Source: Macrophomina tecta (Eukaryota; Ascomycota; Dothideomycetes; Botryosphaeriales; Botryosphaeriaceae). Taken from it: a stretch of 64,000 nucleotides of DNA. The position numbers were made by a program, and so were the translations under genes. Below the pieces are notes generated by a model. That model had not been told where the DNA came from, did not search any database, and was given only the letters and a program-made list of their open reading frames with translations. The DNA lies in the NCBI GenBank assembly GCA_024180945.1, contig JAKSGN010000002.1:496001-560000 (forward strand), given 5' to 3'. Below are positions 1 through 11,900 of the stretch, in pieces (the first letter of the stretch is position 1; each line of letters starts with the position of its first letter).

Positions 1-633
1 AACTCGGCCTCGACCACGCGGTGGAAGGCGTTGTACAAGCCCTGGTACACGCTAGGCATGATCCACCCGTTCCTCTTGCAGATCTCACAGATCTGAGCCA
101 CCTCCCACGCCTGGTAGTTGCTGATGCCCAGACGGTTGAAGTATCCTTCCTGGTGCAGCTTGTTTACCTCACGCAGCGTGTCCTCAAAAGGTAGGCTGCG
201 GTCGGGGCCATGCAGGTACCACATGTCGATCTTGTCGGCCTTGAGGGCCTTCAGGCTGTCCAGCAGGCCACGGCGCAGGTCCTCGGGCGAGTGCGAGTAC
301 TCCTCCTTGGACATGCCCTTGCCCTTGTTGGGGTAGAGCTTCGTCTCCATGACGATTCCGCGCTCCTGCCAGGAGGGTTGCAGCTGGCCGAGGTAGCCCT
401 CGGACGTGCCTTGGCCGTAGACGCGGGCGGAGTCGACTTCGTTGTGGCCGTGCTTCTGGAGAATGTCGAGAAGGGCAGAGGTTTCCTCGAGCGTGTGGAC
501 GCGGGTCATCTCAATTCCTGGAGCGGAGGTAAGCAATTTGCATCACTGGGGGATGGCTGTGGCGAGGCTTACCGGGGATGCCAATGGTCATGGCACCGAA
601 GACAGCCTTCATGGCGGGCCTGCCTGCGCTCAT
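1..633 (-). CDS. Aldo/keto reductase, AKR7 (aflatoxin aldehyde reductase) type, 3' end cut by window edge
   Basis: Two exons are seen, 573-633 and <1-517, joined across a 55-bp intron (518-572) with donor GTAAGC and acceptor CAG. About 192 codons are visible; the family is usually near 330 residues, so the C-terminal part lies beyond the left edge. The N-terminus reads MSAGRPAMKAVFGAMTIGI, then EVDSARVYGQGTSEGYLG, which carries the barrel-strand Asp and the catalytic Tyr of aldo/keto reductases, and later LGISNYQAWEVAQIC and MPSVYQGLYNAFHR, typical of AKR7 enzymes. These are NADPH-dependent cytosolic reductases of dialdehydes and other carbonyls. The start at 633 is the first ATG; a second in-frame ATG at 612 is equally possible. 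Family assignment is firm; the substrate is not known. Confidence 0.9.
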
Positions 634-1833
634 TCTAACGGCGTTCAAAGTATCTTACGTTCGAATTGTCGTGGGGAATTTTGTCGAAGTATAAATCTCT
701 TCAAAAGAGAGTAAGACGACGGAAATTGTAGGATCGTAGACTGTTGGAAATGAATGCGTTTTTAAGTAATATTCAGAAATGATGACCGTGTTGGAGTACT
801 TACGCTTAACTCCTTAACGCCGTCAAACAACCATCCCGGACCCACCTTGACATACAATGAGGACCACGGACTTAAGAGCGCTTAGGAGGTTTCTGATCAT
901 AAAAGCCCTACTCCTCATACAAGAAGGGCAAGTTTTGGGGCCATCTACGTCGGCGACCTTTTGTCCGAAGATCACCCTCGGCCGACAGGACAGCTGCAAC
1001 ACCACGGACGCCTGTGCACAGACTTAGGAGCTCCAGAGTGGATAGTAGCGCGGGATAGCTGCGTCTATTCCCGAGGTTCCCCAACATGTAGGTGGAGGAA
1101 TCAGCTTTCAACTACCCATGTATAATGGCAGAGTAAATGGCCGGAAGGCTTTCACGCAGCTCTCTGGTACTACCGAAGAAGTGAACACGTTCTTGGAAAA
1201 AAATAGAAAAAGAAAAATATCACCTGATAGGCGTCAACCTGCCAAACAACATAACGTCGCAGAGATGGGGCACGTTGGAGGTACAAGACTTCTGCTGTCC
1301 GCGTCGGTCGCCACCCTCGTCAAAATCATGCATACCGGTCGGGTCGGCGTGTGTCAGGTCAACGGCGGTAGCTGAAGACTCGCCGGACCCAATCTGAGGA
1401 TTGACACCTCAAGAGAGATGCGTGGTGAACACTTGGCGAGCCTGGTCGGCCATGCTCGAATGCTTTATCGATACGACAGGGCTGAACGGAGATGCTCCCG
1501 GAACACGATTCGCCCGTCTGTAGCGTGACGTCAGCATCCAGGCCCAAATCAAGCTCACTGGCGACCGGCCGCGCCAAAAATCCTGGCAGCAGCCCATGCA
1601 GAAACCAGGGTGCTGCCAGGAGAGATGCCGCCTGAATCGCCAGGCCCAGCTTCGCTCCTCAAAATCCCACCAGGTCCCGCGTCGTGTGGGTACTCTTCGC
1701 GTGGTCTTGATTGTCTGCTCGTGTTTACCCCGCTAATCATTCGGCGATCGCCACACGCCCCAACGGCCGTTTCCGCGGATAGTTCACCTCCAGAAGCAGT
1801 TGGGAGACGAAAAGGGAATCCAAGCGACGAGCC
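634..1833. other. Intergenic, no gene seen
   Basis: Upstream region shared by the reductase (left) and the PMP3-like gene (right). Short open frames exist on both strands but show no family signature or coherent intron structure. It holds a perfect palindromic CRE-type octamer at 1526-1533. Confidence 0.6.
1526..1533. promoter_or_regulatory. Palindromic CRE/bZIP-type octamer TGACGTCA
   Basis: Exact TGACGTCA about 300 bp upstream of the PMP3-like start. CRE octamers are bound by ATF/CREB-type bZIP factors in fungi, often in stress-responsive promoters, and PMP3 genes are commonly stress-induced. The site is seen; its use is an inference. Confidence 0.35.
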
Positions 1834-2608
1834 ATGGCCATCTGTTACCGCATCTTCATCACCCTGGCCAACATCTTCTTCCCCCCTCTCGCCGTCATCT
1901 TCCTGACCGGCTTCGGCATCGACACCCTGATCAACGCGTAAGTCCCCTCTCCCCAATCATCCCCGACCACGCGTCATCGAAGATCAGGAAACCCCTCTTC
2001 ATCGCACACCACCCCGTTACCTTCCTCCCACCACGCACAACATGCATAAAGAAACTAAAACCCCGGCCCACAGCCTCCTCTTCCTCGCCGCCATCATCCC
2101 CTCCCACATCCACGGCTTCTACCTCAGCTGCACCTACTTCCACCGCAGGCGCAAAGTCCGCAAGGGCCGCTACCCCGGCGGACCCAAGCCCCTAATCTAC
2201 TCCGAAAACGTCATCTTTGGTGGCGCGCGCTGGGACGAGGTGCAGACGCTCAGGCGCAAAGAAGAAGGAGGCTACACCAGCACCAACACGACCGCCATCA
2301 TTCACGATGGCACGACGGGTGACGAAAAACGCAAGCGCCGCACCAGCAGACGTGAGAGTCGGCGCGTCAATAGGCGGCCGGCGGCGTACGGTGGTGGCGT
2401 AGGGAAGGGCAGCTACCACTCCATGGGCAGCGGCACGGGCGGCACGGGCGGCGGCGGGTACGCGGGGCTCAGGTACGGGCTCGGGGACGGGGACGCAGCG
2501 GGCTGGAACGCGAGCAATGGCGTCGTGGGCCCCGGGTATGGTTCGGGCTATCGGCCGAGTGGCGGGGCGTACCGGGGTACGCTGAGGAGGACGAGGACTG
2601 CGTATTGA
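1834..2608 (+). CDS. PMP3/SNA (UPF0057) small membrane protein with long basic Gly/Arg-rich tail
   Basis: Exons 1834-1937 and 2074-2608 flank a 136-bp intron (donor GTAAGT, acceptor CCACAG), giving 212 residues. The first 60 or so residues hold two hydrophobic helices. Helix 1 runs through ITLANIFFPPLAVIFLTG, where an FPP-LAV signature is typical of PMP3. Helix 2 ends in PSHIHGFYL, the conserved PGHIHAFY-like motif. PMP3 proteins sit in the plasma membrane and affect membrane potential and salt tolerance; the longer SNA2-4 relatives occur in vacuole and endosome membranes. After helix 2 comes a hydrophilic tail of about 150 residues, first Lys/Arg-rich, then a Gly/Tyr-rich stretch, ending in TLRRTRTAY. 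Classical PMP3 is only about 55 residues, so this is an SNA-like long form. Family call firm, function inferred. Confidence 0.88.
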
Positions 2609-5600
2609 GAAGCAGATTGGTGTTGTGCCGCGGGGGCGATTGTTGGAAGGGTTGGTGAGGTGCACACCATTTTCTCTTCTTCGCTAATCCTGGAAGGGAA
2701 ATTGTCGGGGGTAATGATAGCGGGTTGCTCTCGAGATATAGACAACGGCATGAATGTTCTTACGTGTGAAAGATATCCCTTCGGCCTGGCGTTTGGCGGG
2801 AAAGCCCTAAAGTAGTAAATAAAACCGAATTCTGCTTGCATTTCCAGAACAAGACCAGATTTCAAGTGCACTTCGAAAACGAAATCCCGGCGAAAGAGCA
2901 TAGAGAAAGCAGCCGCTCATTCAGGGAGTTTCTCGCGAGGGGCACGAACAACTGGACCCGAGTCATGGCGTGGAAGATCAGGGGACAAGGTGATCCGAGT
3001 GACCACCCACGCACTTGGTATCCTCGTATGCATGTCATAACTGCATGTCAGTAGATCTGGAGATCACAGCGGGTCTTTCGACATGATCGAAGTGGGCGAA
3101 ATCCGTGCACCTACACTCAAGAAAGCTCGTTCACATCCGCACTTCGATGCTACCGCCACTTGAATGGATAGAAGCTGCAGTTTCCAAGCTCGGCCTTTGA
3201 AAGCAGACCAAAGGCATGGTGACTGCTCAGACTTCGTCCGAGTCATGATCGGGATGCGGCTGCGTGGCTGATGAAAGTTGGCATCTTCCGGCAAAATCTG
3301 GAGTGTCTCCCCAAATTAGGGATGAAGTTCCTGTGCGCTTGGGCAGACGAAGCCGCGTTGACCAACGTCCTCATTTGCGGAAGGAAGTGATGGAGGGAGT
3401 GAAGACAGTCGACCTTCAGGCCCCGACTCGATAGATAAAAGCGCCACTCGTTGTAGCGTGCAAAGTACCCTTCAACACAGAGAGGCAACCGTCCCAGCGA
3501 AGAAGCTGAGTTCCGCGCCTGTGGGCCAGGGAAGAGGAGACACGAGTGCCCGCGACGACGGCGATGGGGACAGTTGGGTTGTTGCGCTGAGCGGAAGGAA
3601 TGCTGGCCATGATGCATCTCTGCGCAGGAAGCAAGGCCAAGTTCCGAGTATGACACGCACAAGCGGAGGGCCACAGGGAAAACACTTTCCCTCACAGTTC
3701 CGCTGCCCGCGTCTGCTTCCACCCAGAGCATGCGATGTGGAGAGACGAGGGACAGCCTCGGGACCGCAAAGCGGAACCGCGGGCCACCTACGATTCCGCG
3801 CTGCGTTCGAAGTTCAGAAATGGGCCTCCTCATTCCGAGGCTGCAAAGACCCCAAAGCAGCAAGCGACGCTGAGATGCGGCGCGACTTGCAGCAACTTCG
3901 AACGTAGTCGGCAATCCGCGGGATTCGGCCGCGGCAAAGTGCCGGGAAGGCAGTTCCCCATCTGCCCGGGAGTTTACGTTGGAAGCCGTTTGATTCCCGT
4001 GCGGCTCCTCCGAAGTCGAGCGATGGTGGTCCCATCATAGCGGGAAGCAAGGGCACGAGCAGCCAACTTCAAACGTCGCATCGCAAACATTTCCCGAGAA
4101 CGAGGAAAAAGATGCACTCATCCCGAGCCATGGTCGTCAGACTTGCCGCGGTCGGATTGTCCGAATGCGAGCTGGGCGGCGGATTCGGAAAATAGTTCCA
4201 TGTGTGGACGGGAAAGGGGCCTGGTGGCGGCAGGGCCGAGGGGCGCGGAAGGGGGCCGCGGCGGAAAGAGACGGCGAAGCGGGAAATGTCGTAGCAAGAG
4301 CGGCAGTTGCGCGGCTCTGCACGGCTCTGCACGGCACAGGCGGGCAGGGCGGCGACGAGCGCAGCGGGTCGGGCCGCCGATGCTGGCGTCTGGTGAGGTG
4401 GTGAGAGGTGGTGTGAGGCCGGAAAGTGCTTTGCAGCAGGCGGAGAAGCGGGCGCGGGTCGGCATGCGGGCGTGGTGGCGCGATGGGCTGAGGGCGGGAT
4501 TGCCGAGCCAGCGGCGGACTGCGGGATGGCAGGACAGCGCATTGCATCGGAGCCGGGCGGCGGGCCTGCGATTCCGCGCCCAGAAAGGGGCTGTCGCGAG
4601 ACCACGGCGTGATGCTGCGCGCGGATGACGTCACCCGCCGCTTCCGCAACCCCGCCACTGCGTTTCCGCAGTCGAGCAGAGCAGGCCGGCACCGCTCTGC
4701 TCACGATGCCACGCTTAGCGTTTCCACTGCCCATCCGGCCGCTTAAGCTTTGGAAAGCCATGGGAGGACAGCCGGCTGCCTTTTCAGCTGCGGAACCTCA
4801 CTACGTTCGACTTTGCCATAGCGCACCTGCACCGGTTCCGCAATTGCAGCAGCCAGCAAGATAGTGCTATCCTGACGCCCTCTGTCCTCGTCTCGAAGAA
4901 CTACTGCCCCGGACCTTGCCGATCCGTCGTGCTGGCCGTGAGCCTCTTTTTTTTTTTTTTTTTTCTTTCAGCCTGTCCCAATAACGGACCACACCGATGG
5001 CAGTCCTGAGCTCTGCACGGCGTACGAGCATAGAGAATGCGGAGCAGAATGGCAGGTTCTCTAACCAGAGCGACAGATGGAGCATGTGAGGCAAGAGGAC
5101 AGTTGAGCCCTTCCTCCGCCGGAACGGCTTTCCAAGTCATCAGCGAGTCAACCGTGCCCGGACCAGAGGCACACAATCAGCCCAGGGAAGCTTGGGTGGC
5201 AACCGGAACCCACGCGCGGCAAGCACACCGGCGGCATGCTACGCGAGAAGCTTGTCCTCCTGCAGATGTCCAAAGATGATGGAGGCAGAACTAAGTCCGC
5301 TCTATCTCCGCCGCGCAAGAGACTAGTGCGAGCACGTCTGACCGAGATAACCGGACCGCTGATTGTCGGCGCTGATGTCAACTCCCCAAGCCCGTCCTCC
5401 CTCCATCTTTCGAGCGCCCTTTCGCTCAAAGTACCGTCACCCGCGCCCTTCGTCAGAGGAGAAGGGGTGCAGACGGCAGTCTATGCTCCACCATGCCAGC
5501 TGCGTCGGCCTTTCATCACGCAGGGGGTCTTGTGCAGAGTCCCTGTGTAGTAAGCATAGGCTGGATCGGAGACCCTGAGATGCGAAGATGATGCAATGCC

Positions 5601-5835
5601 TTCTTCGGTGTCTCCAGTCACTGCACGTCATTACCGCACCGCCATATGGCAGTCGGCGCTTCTTCTGCTGCTTTTTGGTCTTCTTCTTTCTTTCTCCATG
5701 GGCACACCAAGGCCAAGAGTCCTCATCTGACTTCCCGCACTCTCCTGCCCTTTTCTACATCCTCTTTGCTCCGTCAACTCTTGCTACCTTCGCGGGCAAA
5801 CGCACGACCCTGCCCTCCCCGGCAGCTCATTTGCC
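2609..5835. other. Long intergenic region, no supported gene
   Basis: A 3.2-kb gap. Open frames of up to 230 codons occur on both strands, especially in the GC-rich block at about 4150-4660, but they overlap each other in several frames, lack conserved motifs and have no matching introns, as expected where stops are rare. The region also holds an 18-T run (4947-4964) and a TGACGTCA octamer (4626-4633). Confidence 0.55.
4626..4633. promoter_or_regulatory. Palindromic CRE/bZIP-type octamer TGACGTCA
   Basis: Second exact CRE octamer of the window, at the right edge of the GC-rich block and about 1.2 kb upstream of the MFS transporter start. Possible distal bZIP site; no direct evidence of use. 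Confidence 0.25.
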
Positions 5836-7831
5836 ATGGTGCGACGAAGCAGCTCGCCAGACCTCGAAAAAGGTGATCATGCAGGCGGACATGAAGATAG
5901 AGGGAGGCACGTCCGCTATGGTCTGTACTTCCCACAGAGTATGTTGGGCCGCCTATTGACGCGTCGCAGGCCAAACCAGCAGCGCGGAGCCGCCCTCGAA
6001 CGTGCGCGACCAAGGAGGACAGGAGCGAGGCCGATCTCCTCCGTCAGACACATCGAAGAAAGTATCCGACATCGAAATTGCAGACTGGGACGACCCAGAG
6101 GATCCCGAGAACCCGCAAGTGCTGCAGGACCCCGCACCTGCACTTCGTCACTGACTTGCTTAGCTTCAACTGGTCGAAATCGAGAAAATGGGTCATTACT
6201 ATCACAACATGCTTCATGTACGTCTGAAGAACGTCACCCCACCGCCTTGCGATGCTAACGGAAGAAGCTCTATCCTGACCGGCCTGCCTGCCGGTGCATA
6301 CGGTGGAGGTAATGACCAGATGGCACAGAGATTCCACGTTAGTACGGACCCGTTCCCGCACCTGTTCTGGGCAACGACCTCGTGGAACGTGGGTGCTGCG
6401 CTCTTCCCTCTCCTCTTCGTTCCTCTCACCGAGCAGGTGGGCCGCATGCCAGGATACTTTGTACGTGTCTCCCGTGTCGCACTCCATGTTGCTTACTCAC
6501 GTAAGCTGTAGGGCTCGTACATCTTGTTCTTAATTTGGATGGTTCCTTCCGGAGTTGCAAGAAACTTCGCCACGCTGGTCGTGACACGCTTCTTCGACGG
6601 AGGCTGCAGCTCAGTTTCCATCAACATCGTCGGTGGCACAATCACGGACATATGGAAAGGCGACAAGGACCGCAGCATACCAATGTCTATCTTCGGTTTT
6701 ACTTCCGTCGTTGGAATCGCTCTTGGCCCCTTCATTGGGTCCGCCATCGCAGCCAACATGAACTGGCGCTGGATCTACTACATCCAACTCGCCTTCGATG
6801 GCGGCTGCCTGCCCATCTTTTACTTCATCCTCTCCGAAACCCGCCACGACGTCCTCCTAGCCAAACGCGCAAAGAAGCTCCGCAAGAACGGCCGTCCAAA
6901 CGCATACGCCAGATCAGAACTCGACCAGCCCAGCGTCTTGCAATCCCTTCGGATCTCCTTTACGCGACCCGTGAAGATGCTCATCAGCGAGTGGGTGGTC
7001 TTTAGCTTCACGCTCTGGGTCTCCTTTGCGTGGGGCCTTCTCTTCCTATTCCAATCCTCCATCGTGCAGACCTTCTCCACCAACTATAACTTCGGCACCC
7101 TCTCAACCGGCCTCATTCAGCTTGCCCTCTCCGTCGGCGCCGTCATCGGCACGGCCATCAACCCTCTCCAGGACCAACTCTATCTCCGCTCCGCCAAGCG
7201 CAACAAGGAGCGCCCCGGCAAGCCCATCCCGGAAGCGCGCCTGTACTTCTCCGTGCCGGGCAGTCTGCTATTCACCGTGGGGCTCTTCTGGTACGGCTGG
7301 GCCAGCTACCCGGACGTGCACTGGATCGTGCCGACCATCGGCATCACTGTTGTCGGCCTCGGCATCTACAGCATCTACCTCGCCGTCGTCAACTACCTCG
7401 CTGACGCCTACGAGAAGTACGCCGCCTCGGCCCTGTCCGCCGCTTCGCTCGGCAGGAACACCTTTGGTGCCTTCTTGCCGCTGGCTTCGCAGTCGATGTA
7501 CACCAACCTCGGCTTCCAGTGGGCGTCGTCCCTGCTCGGCTTCATCGCATTGGTACTGTCCATCGCGCCGGTGCTGATTCTATGGCGTGGCCGGGATATT
7601 CGCCAGCGCTCGCCGTTTATGCGCGAGGCCACGTTTGACCCGGAGGAAGAGAAGGAGCGCAGTAGGAGTCATGCGACGTTTGAGCGGGCGAGGAGCGAGA
7701 GCAGGACAGCGAGGAGTAGGAGCAGGCCGGCAAGTATGAATCCTGGGTCGGGCTTCCTAGGTGGGTTCAGACTGAGTCGTGAGCATGGAGCGAACCATGA
7801 AGACGGACAAGCTAAGAATGTGGCAAGATGA
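5836..7831 (+). CDS. MFS multidrug/polyamine-type transporter (DHA1 family)
   Basis: Five exons rebuilt as 5836-5920, 5970-6114, 6164-6217, 6268-6460 and 6512-7831, giving 598 residues. The hydrophilic N-terminus contains DWDDPEDPENPFNWS, the D-PENP-NWS signature just before TM1 of fungal Flr1/Tpo1-like exporters. TM1 follows with WVITITTCF, then LTGLPAGAYGGGN. Later come GIALGPFIG and NWRWIYYIQ (TM5 region) and the C-terminal ASLGRNTFGAFLPL motif. The last 60 residues are an Arg/Ser-rich cytoplasmic tail. Intron 2 (6115-6163) fits only as a GC-AG intron (donor GCAAGT), because that restores the NPFNWS motif in frame. The first donor (5921, GTCTGT) is the least certain junction; a GTATGT at 5939 would leave a 31-bp intron, too short. 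These proteins export drugs, toxins or polyamines across the plasma membrane; the substrate is unknown here. Confidence 0.88.
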
Positions 7832-8925
7832 GTGACGACAAATTCGTGGCGAGGGGTTTCGGAAGAAGAAACAGTCGAGCGGAAGTCGAAAACGCAGTCG
7901 AGCGGACGCAGAGTGCTCGTTGTTGTGATGAACAGTCAGCGAAACGCGTGTTGACCTCACCGATACGGGCATGAGTCGACTGGTCTTAATGATCATTGTT
8001 TGTATACACTTTTTTTTTTTTTTTTTTTCGTATACAGGAATTCTCCGGAAGCCGTTTGCTTGCAGCCGTTGATCATAATTCCTCTCATAAGAATTCGACC
8101 GGACCCCGGTGAACAATCATTGTGGTATCTTCTGCACACGTCTCTCCTCAATTTCAATACGTCCTCTTGCCATTCATACCGCACCAAGCGCCAATACTCG
8201 CATGTGTAGGCCCTGGACGACATACAACAAAAGTCAATGATAGGCGATCCGCATGCCATACGGCCGCGTACCCTCATGGAGGAATGGCTTTTACTCGACA
8301 TTAAAATCCTGAGCGCGAAGCACGTTTGTGCAATCATATATGCAAAGTCACACTTATATCGAGATGCCTACGCTGCGTATGCGGGCCGTTTTTAGAAGTG
8401 AAATAGCTAGCCTCTTCCTTGCTTAGTAGCGTCACCCTCGCCAGCGGACCACATGCAAAAAAAAAAAAGCCACACGCGTGAAAGTGATAGGTTCCGCGAC
8501 ATGGAGCAAAAGACCGTGACCAAGCGCAGAGCACCCACTCGGCCCACGAGCAGTAACAGATTCCAGAATGAACTTAGGGCGCAAAAGGGCACAACTGAAC
8601 GCCCTAATTTCAGGGCGTCGCGGAAGAGACACTGGTGAGGGCATTTCTTTTGTTTTTCTCCCCTTGTAGCGCTCAAGGCTCGAACTTGCGTTCTCGCACA
8701 GCAAGCCTGGCCTCTTCAGGAACTACTAGGGAGCAATATGCATAGTACTTGGTGTCATAGGTCCTATCCGAGCGACCATACAGCCGTGAGTCCGAACACT
8801 AAAGGCATACATTAAACAAACTTCCGAGGCAGTATGTGTAACGCAGAAGCAATCCAGGATTTTTCTTTTTTGCTACCAGTTTCTGTTTTTGAAGAATCAG
8901 CACCATAACCCATGATAGGTGCCCT
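7832..8925. other. Intergenic, convergent 3' regions
   Basis: Lies between the 3' ends of the transporter and the THADA-like gene. Contains a 19-T run (8010-8028) and a 12-A run (8457-8468). No gene supported. Confidence 0.6.
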
Positions 8926-11900
8926 CTATGTAAGAAAATCCTTCCCCACAACTTCTCCGAGCACCCTCCGCACGTCTGACAGCTTACCCACCACACTCTT
9001 GCTCAGCACCTCCTCTGCTTCCCTCACCCATAACCCATGCACGTCCGCATTTACCCATGCATCAACCGTCTCTCTCAATAACCTCCTGATGTCCGAGCTC
9101 TTGTACCTCCCGACCCTCTTGTACCTCGCCACCCCATCCACAACGACCGCACGTCCCCTCCTCTTCCACTCCAACACAACCTCCGCCGCGCCCACAACCC
9201 TCACGCCCAACACAAACACCTCCCCCCTACTCGCCCACCCCATCGCCCCGTCCCTTTCCTCCCTCGCCAACTGCCCCAGTTGCCTCAACCCCTCCACACA
9301 CCACTCCTCCACCATCCCAACCGTCGCCCCATCCACACTCAACCGCCTCAACACCCCCTTCCAAACACCCACCTCCCTCACCGGATCGATAAACAAATTC
9401 TGCTTCTCTCTTGCAAACAACGCCAACCCCGCACTCTCCTCCACGCCCCTCGCCTCCCTCAACAGCCCCGCAAAACCTCCCGGCCATTCCAACGCCTCCG
9501 GCGCCGACGCATCGCGACCGCTCTCGCGCGACAGCAGCCTATGAAGCGCTTCTGCGCACAGCACGCCACTGTCTCGATACCTCTCTGCAAGGAACACCGC
9601 CACTTTTCGAGCCGCGGCGAGCGGGACGACGCTCTTCGTCTGGGCGGCAACGCCGGTGGTGGGCGAGGGCGGTGGGAGGCGCGGGCCAGCGACGACGCGG
9701 GTAGCGACGGCAGCGGCGGCGTCGCGGATCTCGTCGTCGTCGTCGTTGAGGGCGTCGTAGGTGATTGCGGCGAGGGCGAGCTGCGCGGCGTGGAGGGCGG
9801 CCGGGCATGTTTGTGTCAAGCGCCAGAAGTGGTGCAGAGTGGAGAGGGCGGAGATGGCGGCGAAGCGGGTGGGGAAGGGGTTGTTCTCTTCGAGGTCGCA
9901 CCGGAGGGCGTGGATGAAAGTGGACAGGTGCGTGGCGATATTTTCCGACGTGCTGACGTCGTCGGCAGCGGAGAGCTGGGCGTCGATGTAGCGGCCGAGA
10001 AGTGGCAGAGAGCCTTCGTGGAGGGAAGGAGAGCCGAAGCCGAAGGTTTTTGTTTCGCTGCCGAGCATGATCGGGACGAGGCTTGAGGATGGGAGCTTCA
10101 GACCGCGGTCTAAGAGCAAGGCTACGGTATGGCGGACTGTGGCGGCTACCTCGAGGTCATTGGAAGAGGCTGCCACTCCAAGGAGACCACCAATGCAATC
10201 GTAGATTGGCTTCCCAGCTTGCAAGACGAGCGAGGTGATGTTTATGCTCAGAGACTCCAGCGTGATGCGGCAGGTATCGCGGTCCTGGGCTGTGATATAA
10301 CCGAATAGGCTCTTGACCGAGCCGTTAAGCGGTTGCTGCGCCCTGTGGCTACATGTTTGAAGTACTAGCTGCTGAACCGCGAAGAGAGAAAATGCTCTCC
10401 GCAAAAGAGAATCTCCTGCAGAGAGCCCTCTGTTACATTTCTGGTCTTCCTCCAATCGAGTGAAGACTGCAGAAGCCTCTTTGATGAGAAATCCGGCAAC
10501 TTCTCCGCCAAAAGCTTCACAAATTAAAGGAGGGGAGGCTATCGAAAGTTAGAAACAAGCTCCAAACTGGAAAGAAGATCATAAGACTTACATTGCCAAT
10601 CTCCGTTTGTTATGTGTTGCTTCTGGATCAAAGTGACGATGTCCAAATAAGCAGACTTGGTCAATGGGCAAATGTTTTTCGTGTATAGACGGTTGAATTG
10701 CTCCGCGAGAGCAAAGGAGACCAGCTCGAGATCGTCTACAAAAGAATCAATATAGGATCACGAGCACCATTAAGTTGTGAACTTACCGCGTGACCCAGCC
10801 TTAGTTGCCTGGCACATCTCCTTCACGAGATACTTCACCGACGAAAGTATGCCGTGCAGAGCATTCTGCTTCACGAATTGCACCTCCAACAGCGCCAAGA
10901 TCCACTCAACCCTTTCCTCCGCACTTAGTAGCGTCGCCAGGGTTCTTGCAGCCATATCCCGGACATGCCAGTGTGAGCTTGATGTTAGGTTAAAAACCAA
11001 TCCCTGAATCTCTGCTCTCCTTCCGACAGGTGGGCGGGCTCTTTGCAGGATCTGGAAAGCAGGGAAAACGCCTTCAAGTGCTGTGTTGGTCAGCTCCGAC
11101 AGGCCGCCTTGGCGCCTTGGCGTAAGAAGCTGGACAATGATATCGAGCAGATTTGGGTACTTTTTGTAAGATAGACGGGTGATCTTAAGACGATCCGTCT
11201 CCTTCCAATTTTGAGTGGTGCTACTACCCAGCAGACGATCAATGAGCGCACGGAAGAGCATAAGGCCACAGTTGCGGATGGCCCAAACTTTGGATTCGAG
11301 CCTGCTTGCGGCGAGGGATAAGCCCTCGGCAACGTAGGGCTCTGAGGCAAGAGCAAGTTTCGTGTTCGTGAATATATCCTTTAGACAGTTCAAAGCGTGG
11401 ACCTGGGGCAGGTTGCTCCCTTCAATGTTTTTGTCTTGGCCCTCTTGTGCTGCTTCAGCTTGGAGGTCATCAATGACTCTTTCGAATAAAGCACTGTCCG
11501 GAGCAGCAGTGAGAATACCAGTAATGAGAGAAGGTAAGCCGGCGGATCTTCGTGTGATCATGGATCCCTTGTCTCGGATGCACCGAAGGGTTTCCTCGTA
11601 CCATCGGTCAAGTAGCGCTTTGATCTCGGGATTCGGTGACCTGCTGCACCGGAGGCAGAACGCAGCAAAAGTCTGCGCAACGGTTGAGAAGGCTCCACGG
11701 TGCCGCAACTCGGCCAATTGAAGAAAGCAAAGCCTCCCTAACCCCTCAAATTCAGTGGTTTCCATGACGGAGACACCATCGGGTAAGTCGAAAGGAGCCT
11801 TGGCTACAATCACACGTAGAAGTGTACTCGCCTCTTTCAGACCTCTCCAGGAATAGCTGAGGATATCTTTGGTCGTGAGGTCTGGCTCTTCTTCCATATC

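Noticed and set aside
3243..3914. 223-codon frame on the minus strand
   Set aside because: No recognisable domain, biased residues, no promoter or splice context; an opposite frame is equally open.
4069..4761. Long open frames on both strands in the GC-rich block
   Set aside because: Overlapping frames in several phases, no motifs, composition-driven lack of stops.
5939..5969. GTATGT...CAG as the first intron of the MFS gene
   Set aside because: Only 31 bp, below the usual fungal minimum; a 49-bp alternative from 5921 keeps the same frame.
8640..8800. Minus-strand T-arm-like sequence (GCAAGTTCGAGCCTTG) and an A-box-like word, suggesting another split tRNA
   Set aside because: The T stem has a mismatch and no acceptor or anticodon stem can be paired, with or without introns.
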